Origin: Synechococcus sp. PROS-U-1
GTDB lineage: Bacteria; Cyanobacteriota; Cyanobacteriia; PCC-6307; Cyanobiaceae
Length of the DNA stretch: 64,000 bases
Reading direction: 5' to 3'
NCBI RefSeq assembly: GCF_014279755.1
Contig: NZ_CP047951.1
Coordinates: 1,054,001-1,118,000 of the forward strand
The notes under the pieces: generated by a model
What the model saw: only the letters and a program-made list of their open reading frames with translations
Database searches by the model: none
Told to the model about the DNA's origin: nothing
Shown here: positions 58,284-64,000 of the stretch, one piece after another
Layout: each line of letters begins with the position of its first letter
Numbering within the stretch: the stretch's first letter is position 1
Program-made: the position numbers and the translations under genes

Positions 58284-58377
58284 GAGTCAACAGAAGATCA
58301 ATAGAAAGATCCTGCTGATTGCTGTCTGGGCCTCTCTACTGCTGCTCACCTTGTTTTCTGGCTCACTGGCTGGTTGA
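58270..58377 (+). CDS. 35-aa single-span membrane protein
   Basis: MPVDTSQQKINRK precedes one strong helix (ILLIAVWASLLLLTLFSGSL). It is followed after 4 bases by a second micro-protein of the same build, so the two are probably one unit. Confidence 0.45.
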   Translation: MPVDTSQQKINRKILLIAVWASLLLLTLFSGSLAG

Positions 58378-58381
58378 TCTG

Positions 58382-58471
58382 ATGGGAACGCATAAGAAAC
58401 CAAGGAGAGCAACGCTTTTGATCGTTGCGCTGGCTCTATCCCTAGTGACGTTGTTGTTTGAATCATTCTGA
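58382..58471 (+). CDS. 29-aa single-span membrane protein
   Basis: A basic start (MGTHKKPRRA) is followed by a helix (TLLIVALALSLVTLLF). It resembles its neighbour at 58270 in layout but not in sequence. Confidence 0.42.
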   Translation: MGTHKKPRRATLLIVALALSLVTLLFESF

Positions 58472-58472
58472 G

Positions 58473-58640
58473 TTGGCAGCAGCCAGCGCCTCAAGCTCTG
58501 CAACCTTTTCAGCACTCCTCAGTTTCCTGAAACGATCCTTAGCTGCGTCCAATCACTGGCTGTCTGGATCGATTCCATTGCGCAGTTCAAGTCAAAATCT
58601 CAGCCGGCGGTTCTCCTTGTCTGCTGACGACGATCGGACC
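58473..58640 (-). pseudogene. possible decayed small gene with in-frame stop
   Basis: On the minus strand LELRNGIDPDSQ, a TGA, then LDAAKDRFRKLRSAEKVAEL continue in one frame to a proper stop at the end (ANSE). The TGA sits where tryptophan would fit. The downstream part could also be read alone from a TTG as 29 residues. Confidence 0.3.
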
Positions 58641-58947
58641 AGGCGCCAGGGCTCACTCTGGAGTTTGCTGGTCGGTGCTGAGGATCGAACTGCGCTCAAG
58701 TTGCGCGGTTGATCTGGTTGTGAATGCTGTGGGGGAGAGTCCTGGTGGTCCTCAATCCCCCCTCAGGGTTGGGGAGAGTCCGTTAGGCCTCGATCCCCGG
58801 TGGCGGCCGCTTTCGCTGCCAGACCCACAACATCAGCATGGATCGCTGCTGCAGAGGGTGCCCCGCTCCCACAGGTTTTCTTCCGAAAACAGCGTTGCAG
58901 CGTTTACATCTGCCTTGCTAGTACAGGTGTACTTGAGCGTATTGCAG

Positions 58948-59196
58948 ATGGGTGAGGGCTGGCTGATTGACTCCGACAACCATTGGATCTGGCGGTTCCA
59001 TCGGGACGAAAAGGCATGGATCCGTGATCCAAAGGTCTTCGTTGACAGGGGGCGACAGATGCCTGATGGCCCACCACTGCTCAAGGAACGTCGTTACCTA
59101 CGCAAAGAAGCTGCAGATCAATTGTGGAATTCACTGCAGAGCCAAGGTTGGAAACGGCTGAAGGTGCCCGCCTGGGGCGAAGCAGTTGAGGTCTGA
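58948..59196 (+). CDS. DUF1651 protein (82 aa)
   Basis: Starting at ATG 58948, MGEGWLIDSDNHWIWRFHRD is followed by WIRDPKVFVDRGRQMP, RRYLRKEAADQLW and LQSQGWKRL, the pattern of the marine cyanobacterial DUF1651 family. A long upstream extension to 58675 has poor composition and is dropped. The function is unknown. The next small gene starts inside its last codons. Confidence 0.72.
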   Translation: MGEGWLIDSDNHWIWRFHRDEKAWIRDPKVFVDRGRQMPDGPPLLKERRYLRKEAADQLWNSLQSQGWKRLKVPAWGEAVEV

Positions 59197-59437
59197 TCAG
59201 GCCCCTAAAGTCCACGTCAACAGTGGATCACCAAAGGTGGCAAAGCTCGGAGAGATCAAGCTGAAGCAGGTTCCGCAGCTGAACACCGCGAACAGCTCGC
59301 CTTTGATTCGGAAGCACAAAGAGGTTCTGAATCTGATGATGAGAACGCTCTCTCTCGACACCTACGGCCTGACGTGGGCGCAGTTCTTCAAAGGATTTGG
59401 CTTGGGTGGTTTGGTCGTTTGGCTCCTGATGCGCTGA
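59186..59437 (+). CDS. small C-terminally anchored protein (83 aa)
   Basis: The TTG start at 59186 overlaps the DUF1651 stop. After a lysine-rich polar half (VAKLGEIKLKQVPQLN) comes a C-terminal hydrophobic end (FFKGFGLGGLVVWLLMR) that may insert in a membrane. A later in-frame start is possible. The family is not recognised. Confidence 0.45.
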   Translation: MRSDQAPKVHVNSGSPKVAKLGEIKLKQVPQLNTANSSPLIRKHKEVLNLMMRTLSLDTYGLTWAQFFKGFGLGGLVVWLLMR

Positions 59438-59501
59438 TGGGATTGAGAGACCTCTTCCCTTTCCTTTTTGGTTGAGATTCACCTCACCTCCCGACAGATC
59501 T

Positions 59502-59528
59502 ACCCCGTCAGCAATGGCGGGGTTTTTG
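59502..59528 (+). terminator. terminator of the recurring CCCCGTCAGCAATGGCGGGG type
   Basis: ACCCCGTC and GGCGGGGT pair around AGCAAT and are followed by five T. Closely related sequences occur at about 60094-60124, 60914-60941 and 61370-61393. Confidence 0.75.
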
Positions 59529-59604
59529 TCTTGCGAGAATGGAATAGTGACTATAAATCTATGCCTTCATTCGACAGACGCCCGAGATTCAAAGCTGGGA
59601 ACGA

Positions 59605-60060
59605 TTAGGCAAAGCACATTATTCCTCCATTGATGCTTGAAGCTGTTGAAGTAACACCTTTACCGATACCGTTGAGTTGATCTAAGTAATGAGTAAGAGT
59701 CTGGCAGTCCCCACTGGCAACTGCATCGCTTAGAAGTGAACTATAGGTGGTATCATAATTTAATATATAGCTCAAATGTGACGCATGTTTTTTAAAGCTT
59801 TTGCTATTTTTCATCTCAAATCCATGAAAGATCGATGAATCGCCAAGGGTTATACGTAAGCTATAGCTATCTACACGGCCCTTCTTGTCGTATTCGTAAG
59901 AACCTTCCGTAATTACCCCAGTTATAACGTCGAAAGAATCGAAATAGGTTGTCTTTTCAAAAGCAGAATTCTCAAACTCAATGTCTGCATTGCTGGCGAA
60001 TAGATCTTTTTCTACAACTTTGTTGTTTTTTCGCAGTTTTTTGTTAAGCCTTTTAGACAT
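59605..60060 (-). CDS. hypothetical protein, AT-rich (151 aa)
   Basis: This 151-residue soluble protein has a very basic start (MSKRLNKKLRKNNKVVEKD), a beta-rich centre (VITGVITEGSYEYDKKGRVD, SYSLRITLGDSSIFHGFEM) and a helical end. GC content is about 38 percent, far below the core block, which suggests recent acquisition. It is not recognised. It reads against its neighbours. Confidence 0.65.
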   Translation of the reverse strand: MSKRLNKKLRKNNKVVEKDLFASNADIEFENSAFEKTTYFDSFDVITGVITEGSYEYDKKGRVDSYSLRITLGDSSIFHGFEMKNSKSFKKHASHLSYILNYDTTYSSLLSDAVASGDCQTLTHYLDQLNGIGKGVTSTASSINGGIMCFA

Positions 60061-60093
60061 TTTGTTTAAAAACTCATTTTAACACTGACAGAC

Positions 60094-60124
60094 GCCCTCC
60101 TGGAGCAATGGCGGGGTTTTTTAT
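60094..60124 (+). terminator. terminator-like sequence, recurring type (weak stem)
   Basis: GAGCAATGGCGGGGTTTTTT matches the element at 59502 on its right side, but the left arm (GCCCTCC) pairs poorly. It may be a decayed copy. Confidence 0.35.
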
Positions 60125-60169
60125 TGCTTGAGCAGAGCGGGGAACACTCAAGACAGTCACGTTTGACCT

Positions 60170-60388
60170 ATGCCTCAAGACACACGCATTGCTCTGTTCC
60201 TGATGGGGGAGCTGGTTGCAGCACTACGTGCCAATGACCCTGACCTCTTCAAGTGTTGGCTGTCTGGTGGGGTGCAAGACCTAGGGGAGCCAGTGGTGGA
60301 ATAACTGCTGCTGGACCGGCTCTATTCGTTCCTGGCCGAAGCAGAACAGGACTGGCTGTTGGCTTGGCATCTGGGCGTGAGTTGTTAA
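60170..60388 (+). pseudogene. small gene broken by an in-frame TAA
   Basis: The frame MPQDTRIALFLMGELVAALR continues to VQDLGEPVVE, meets TAA at 60302-60304, and goes on in the same frame as LLLDRLYSFLAEAEQDWLLA to a second stop (60386-60388). Both halves are protein-like and would form a 72-codon gene. A 44-residue truncated product is possible. Confidence 0.55.
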
Positions 60389-60550
60389 CCAATGCATGAG
60401 GCATAATTAATCACATCTGAGAATCTCTAACATTCTGTTTTTATTATGTATGTGAAGATTGGGTCTGTTGAGAAATACAGTAATCCCTGCCTTCGAGGAT
60501 TAATTGTCTTCCTGGCTTCAGAGATTTAGCTTGCTGCTGTATTCCCTGCT

Positions 60551-60760
60551 ATGCAAATATTACTCCCTCTGGGAGATAAAGCATTCGAATGGCCCATCCC
60601 AGATCCACTTAAGTCTCCAATGGCCTGGCTATTAGGTCCAGTACCAATTGTATTATGGATTTATTTCTACCCCAGTATTGTCAGTCTTATTATTATTTCT
60701 GGAGAATGGCTATGGAAAAGAGGGGCTCCTGTGGCTAAGCCTTTAGAAAAAATTTTTTGA
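60551..60760 (+). CDS. small membrane protein (69 aa)
   Basis: MQILLPLGDKAFEWPIPDPL precedes two short hydrophobic parts (AWLLGPVPIVLWIYFYPSIV and SLIIISGEWLW) and a basic tail. AT content is high. The function is unknown. A second short frame overlaps its stop. Confidence 0.55.
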   Translation: MQILLPLGDKAFEWPIPDPLKSPMAWLLGPVPIVLWIYFYPSIVSLIIISGEWLWKRGAPVAKPLEKIF

Positions 60761-60879
60761 GAAGGTTGTATGAAGCAATAGTTGGATTGTATAAAGCAAT
60801 AGTTGGATTTGATAAGAGTCTGTCAAGACTCAACTCTGAGTTGATAGAGGAAGATCTCCGCAAGCGCCGGCAGCGTTGA
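60757..60879 (+). CDS. possible 40-aa protein containing a tandem repeat
   Basis: From TTG 60757 or 60766 the frame reads LYEAIVGLYKAIVGFDKSLS and ends LIEEDLRKRRQR. It covers the two-unit 21-base repeat (60768-60809), which is translated as two copies of YxAIVG. No ATG is available, so expression is uncertain. Confidence 0.3.
   Translation: MRRLYEAIVGLYKAIVGFDKSLSRLNSELIEEDLRKRRQR
60768..60809 (+). repeat. tandem repeat, two 21-base units
   Basis: GTATGAAGCAATAGTTGGATT is followed directly by a copy that differs at one base (A for G). Length 21 keeps the reading frame. Confidence 0.8.
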
Positions 60880-60913
60880 TGATGTCGCTATCTATGCTCC
60901 CGGCAAAACACGA

Positions 60914-60941
60914 AGCCCGTCAGCAATGGCGTGGTTTTTTT
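60914..60941 (+). terminator. terminator, recurring type
   Basis: CCCGTCAGCAATGGCGTGG is followed by seven T. It is the same family as 59502, with one stem mismatch. Confidence 0.55.
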
Positions 60942-60976
60942 GCCTACCCAGTTGGGGGAGAAGGCTGCCTGAATAA

Positions 60977-61023
60977 ATCCCTCTGTTGGGGGAGGTGATT
61001 CCTGGCTGGAACAGCGATGGTGT
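60977..61023 (+). repeat. upstream repeat block A (copy 2)
   Basis: TCCCTCTGTTGGGGGAGGTG, then GAACAGCGATGGTGT, matches 56169-56217. It precedes the secreted protein gene at 61063 by 40 bases. Confidence 0.7.
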
Positions 61024-61062
61024 CTTTGTTGATGGTGACCCTGCTTAAAGGAATCTCAGCCT

Positions 61063-61293
61063 ATGAAAAACCAAGTTACTATTTGCATCGCTGGATTTTC
61101 TGCTGTCACCATCTCACTCCTGGGGATAATGCTTTATCAAGCGATGAATGTGGAAGCCGCAGCGAGCGCAGGTATAAGACCTGCTACCACCCAATTCACA
61201 TGTTCCATTGTTGAGGACTTCACTGGTAAGGGCGAAGTCAAGAGCGGCTGTTGGGATGGAAGGTGTGCTCGATTCCCTGTGCGCCCTTACTGA
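61063..61293 (+). CDS. small secreted protein (76 aa)
   Basis: A signal peptide (VTICIAGFSAVTISLLGIML, cleavage near VEAAA) is followed by about 45 residues with three cysteines (FTCSIVEDF, SGCWDGRCARF). It shares upstream and downstream sequence blocks with the secreted protein at 56259, though the proteins themselves differ. It is probably periplasmic or released; the role is unknown. Confidence 0.62.
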   Translation: MKNQVTICIAGFSAVTISLLGIMLYQAMNVEAAASAGIRPATTQFTCSIVEDFTGKGEVKSGCWDGRCARFPVRPY

Positions 61294-61369
61294 TATATCA
61301 GTAGTAGAAAAGCAGGGGGCCTCGTGATTGTCGCTATCAATCTCCCGACTAAAATCTCACACACATCAC

Positions 61370-61393
61370 CCCGTCAGTCATGGCGGTTTTTTT
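61370..61393 (+). terminator. terminator, recurring type
   Basis: CCCCGTCAGTCATGGCGG is followed by seven T, about 80 bases after the secreted protein stop. Confidence 0.55.
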
Positions 61394-61479
61394 ATTGCTT
61401 ACCCAGATGATGGATAAATCCTGCTGCTGAGAATCCCCTGAATGAGGGATGTGCAAATCTCCTGCATCGGAGAGGCTGC

Positions 61480-61674
61480 CGTTGGTCGCCGCAGTAGATG
61501 AGCACTGATGGGCCCCTCGATCTCACCGGCAAGCGTTTCGGTCGGCTGAGGTGGCGCTGTCGGTTTTGATCAGGAGGGTCACACCCCTGGTGCCGGAGGA
61601 GCTGTTCCTGCCGGTTGAGGGATGTCTGTTGGTCGGCGTCTTCGGTGCCGACCCTGCCGTAGCCGATCAGTAGC
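61480..61674 (-). pseudogene. relic of a serine recombinase N-terminus
   Basis: The minus strand reads LLIGYGRVGTEDADQQTSLN, then RQEQLLRHQGC, close to the resolvase start GYxRVSTxxQ..SLxxQ..L..GC. The catalytic serine is glycine here. After the GC the match continues in another frame (TDSATSADR, like the resolvase SG..ADRP), so there is a frameshift. No start codon or full domain remains. Confidence 0.42.
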
Positions 61675-61680
61675 CCTGAT

Positions 61681-62397
61681 TCAGCTTGCGAGCTGGATTG
61701 GGCTGTTGTCTGAGCGGAGGACGCAGTGACTGATGGACCAGTCGTACTTGGCCCAGACCTGCTTCGGGAGCTTGTAGTTGGATCCCTCGAAGCTGCCGAG
61801 CAGCGTCTGGGTTGGCATGGCCGAGCAGTAGGGGCGGCTTCCGGGTTTGGCCAGATATTGCTGGTGATAGTCCTCGGCGAAATAGAAGGTTTGATCAGCC
61901 AGGATTTCGGTGGTGATGGTGCCGTAGCCCCTTTCGGAAAGGGCAGCTTGATAAACGTCCCGGCTGGAGAGGGCTTGTTGGAGATGCTGCTGGTTGAAGG
62001 TGTAGATCGCTGATCGGTATTGCGTACCGGTGTCATTGCCCTGTCGATTGCCCTGGGTGGGGTCGTGGCATTCCCAGAACAACTTCAGCAAGTCGCTGAA
62101 ATCCACCGCCGGACGACTCCAAACCACGCGCACGACTTCCGTGTGTCCCGTTCTGCCGGAGCACACTTGGTTGTAGGTCGGTTGCTCCGTCTGTCCTCCC
62201 GCATAGCCAACGGCAGTGCTAACCACCCCTGGCAGCCGCCAAAACCCTTTTTCAGCGCCCCAAAAGCATCCACAGGCAAAGATCGCTTCCTCCTGATCTG
62301 CCATGAGCGGGGCATTCAGCGGTGTCCCCAACACAGCATGGGTTGCCGGTGCAGCTGATTCGGCGCCGCTGCGGGGAGACAGCCAGGAGGGCAACAT
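61681..62397 (-). CDS. msrA: peptide methionine sulfoxide reductase MsrA with C-terminal extension
   Basis: The 238-residue protein has the catalytic [36 protein letters not shown], and the aspartate/tyrosine region [16 protein letters not shown]. It reduces methionine-S-sulfoxide. The usual C-terminus ends near YCSA. Here about 45 more residues follow ([20 protein letters not shown], then [20 protein letters not shown]), similar to the stand-alone protein at 55864-56121. The N-terminal 30 residues are poorly conserved; a start at residue 32 (MADQEE) is possible. Confidence 0.93.
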   Translation of the reverse strand: MLPSWLSPRSGAESAAPATHAVLGTPLNAPLMADQEEAIFACGCFWGAEKGFWRLPGVVSTAVGYAGGQTEQPTYNQVCSGRTGHTEVVRVVWSRPAVDFSDLLKLFWECHDPTQGNRQGNDTGTQYRSAIYTFNQQHLQQALSSRDVYQAALSERGYGTITTEILADQTFYFAEDYHQQYLAKPGSRPYCSAMPTQTLLGSFEGSNYKLPKQVWAKYDWSISHCVLRSDNSPIQLAS

Positions 62398-62399
62398 GT

Positions 62400-62918
62400 T
62401 TATTTGGTCAGTCGTTAGATCTTAGGCAGTTGATTCAATCGCGTGATGCGTCATCCCATCGGGGTTTCGGCCTGGATCGATGCCACAGTGGGATTGAATT
62501 GCCGCCGGAAGACAGCCTGGCGAGAAAGCCTTGGCTGGATAGAAATGAGTAGGCCCTGAATGAATATTCAAGTTGGGATTGAATCGTTTTACAAATCGAA
62601 CGTGTTATTTGGCTTGCTTTAGTTTACAAGAAATCAATCGATGTTGCCAAGACGTATTCAGCGACTGCCGAAGATTCGTTGAGGGCGTGAGCGGTGAGAC
62701 GATTAAAGAGGAATTTAGAGCTTGTCTTCCAATACGCTTTTCACCCATGTGACGGGTCTGATGACCTCGCCGAATCGGTATTAATTCAGCTTTTACACTT
62801 TTGTGCCTCTGCTTGCAATGAAATTTAGTTTGCCTTGATTTTTTGATTGCCTCTCGTTTTAATGTTGCTGATTTGATGTCTGAATGATTTTAATTTCTGC
62901 CCTAAAGTGTGTCGCTGT
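62400..62918. other. 520-base AT-rich gap without a convincing gene
   Basis: The only small frame of note is a possible 37-residue one from ATG 62446 (MRHPIGVSAWIDATVGLNCR). The rest is AT-rich and free of terminators, tRNAs or long repeats that I can see. Confidence 0.4.
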
Positions 62919-63182
62919 TTAAATGTCTGATGGCGTGGATATTTGTGGCTCTAGTTGAATGTGGTTCAACAGCGTTGTGACAAATGCAAAGAGAAGGAAA
63001 GGCAGGCTTAGAACCAGAATGAGGCCCACGCCCACAAGTGCAAACACCGGGCGTGAGGATCCCATCAGGGCGAGGCCAGAGGCCAGGCTCACAAAAATGA
63101 CTGCCATCCAGGCCAGCACCTGTCCGTAGATATCTCCGAAGGTGAGCGTGCAGCGCACCGCGAAAGGGGATCCGCTGGTCAT
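62919..63182 (-). CDS. small two-helix membrane protein (87 aa)
   Basis: The protein starts at ATG 63182 (MTSGSPFAVRCTLTFGDIYG). It has two hydrophobic helices (VLAWMAVIFVSLASGLALMG and ALVGVGLILVLSLPFLLFAF) and a polar tail. An upstream start at 63254 would overlap the ABC gene. It lies downstream of the ABC exporter on the same strand and may be co-transcribed. The function is unknown. Confidence 0.6.
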   Translation of the reverse strand: MTSGSPFAVRCTLTFGDIYGQVLAWMAVIFVSLASGLALMGSSRPVFALVGVGLILVLSLPFLLFAFVTTLLNHIQLEPQISTPSDI

Positions 63183-63250
63183 GACAGAAGGAGTCGCCAA
63201 CACAGCTAAGCCATGGACGCGGCGATTGTCAGAAACAGCCCGGAGATTCT

Positions 63251-64000
63251 TCAAGAAGCCATGGCATCCAGTTGTTGCGCCGCCTGCTGACGTTCCCAGA
63301 GTCGTTTGTACACCCCGGGCTGCTGAATCAACGCGCTGTGGTGCCCCTGCTGAACGATGCGGCCGCTCTCCATGACGAGGATCCGATCACAGGCTGCTGC
63401 GGCCGAAAGTTGATGGCTGATCATCACGATGGTCCGATCGTCCTGTGCCCGGATCGAATCCAAAATGGCTGCTGCCGTGTTGTTGTCGACACTCGCCAAG
63501 GCGTCATCGAGAACCAACACCGGGGTCGACATCAGCAAAGCCCGTCCGAGTGCTGTGCGTTGACGCTGACCACCACTCAGCGTGATGCCGCGTTCCCCAA
63601 CGATCGTGTCGAAGCCATCTGGAAATCCTTTGATGTCATCAGCGAGACGGGCCTGGCCTGCAGCCTGCTCAACCCGTTGATCCGTGGCTTCAGGATCGCC
63701 ATAGCGAAGGTTGTCCGCCAGGGTGCTGGTGAAAAGAAAGCCCTCTTGGGGAACAATCGCCACATCACCGCGTAACTCCTGAAGAGGCATCCGGGTCACA
63801 TCCACCCCATCCAGGAACAGTTGCCCGGTCTCGAGAGGAACCATGCGCCCGAAGGCCCGCGCCAGGGTGGTCTTGCCGCACCCCACCGGACCAACAACGG
63901 CCACCAATTCTCCCGGCTCGATGCAGAAACTGAGCCCGTTCAGAGTGTTCTGCGCAGCACCCTGGTAGCGGACGGTCAGGTCACGGGCTTCAAAGCGTCC
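63251..64000 (-). CDS. ABC exporter ATPase domain (partial, runs off right edge)
   Basis: About 250 codons of an ABC ATPase are visible: Walker A VGPVGCGKTTL, Q-loop IVPQEGFLFTSTL, signature ITLSGGQRQRTALGRAL, Walker B VLVLDDALASVD and switch MISHQLSAAA. The layout is that of the C-terminal domain of an exporter half-transporter (MsbA/MDR type), whose membrane part would lie beyond 64000. The substrate is unknown. Confidence 0.93.
   Translation of the reverse strand, partial: GRFEARDLTVRYQGAAQNTLNGLSFCIEPGELVAVVGPVGCGKTTLARAFGRMVPLETGQLFLDGVDVTRMPLQELRGDVAIVPQEGFLFTSTLADNLRYGDPEATDQRVEQAAGQARLADDIKGFPDGFDTIVGERGITLSGGQRQRTALGRALLMSTPVLVLDDALASVDNNTAAAILDSIRAQDDRTIVMISHQLSAAAACDRILVMESGRIVQQGHHSALIQQPGVYKRLWERQQAAQQLDAMAS

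Overview
The window is a chromosome segment from a marine picocyanobacterium, most likely Synechococcus subcluster 5.1. It has a photosystem II psbA gene, phylloquinone genes (menD, menB), several cyanobacterial families of unknown function (DUF760, DUF1350, DUF1651, DUF4278, DUF4336), a PtrA-type phosphate regulator beside pstS, and many very small membrane or orphan proteins. No sequence search could be run, so family names rest on motifs read from the translations.

Layout. 1-2112: a guanidine-use module on the minus strand, with a guanidine-I riboswitch, a nickel guanidine hydrolase and HypA/HypB-like nickel chaperones (the last cut by the window edge). 2250-14100: mostly small or orphan genes, a short-chain dehydrogenase, a J-domain protein, a Coq4-like protein, a lone ParA ATPase, a FAD desaturase-like oxidoreductase and a LuxR-type regulator. 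14150-18900: accessory DNA with dispersed repeats, a fatty acid desaturase with a divergent MetR-type LysR regulator, and members of two small-protein families. 19100-20179: psbA of the E130 (D1:2) type. 20430-28130: a phosphite and methylphosphonate cassette (phnC, phnD, phnE, ptxD, phnY, phnZ) followed by acr3 and chrA, bracketed by direct repeats. 28058-52186: a dense core housekeeping block for phylloquinone, glycogen, peptidoglycan, shikimate, prenyl diphosphate and acetate metabolism. 52202-55301: two tandem pstS genes, ptrA and tRNA-Pro(GGG). 55316-62400: a second accessory zone of small secreted or membrane proteins, an acyltransferase, decayed genes, recurring terminators and msrA. 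63251-64000: the start of an ABC exporter gene that leaves the window.

How it fits together. Three nutrient-scavenging systems lie here: nitrogen from guanidine, phosphorus from phosphite or methylphosphonate, and inorganic phosphate through PstS under Pho/PtrA control. Arsenite and chromate exporters sit beside the phosphorus cassette, which makes sense if high-affinity oxyanion uptake also brings in toxic analogues.

The most interesting new observations are these. (1) Two paralogous RNA leaders lie upstream of DUF4278 micro-proteins. Their predicted pseudoknot shows compensatory changes, and they resemble the glutamine-binding downstream-peptide RNA class. (2) A repeat that spans the chrA/DUF4336 junction occurs four times. 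Two copies flank the phosphorus cassette as direct repeats, and a third is joined to a relic of phnZ in the order expected of a circular or tandem-duplicated cassette.
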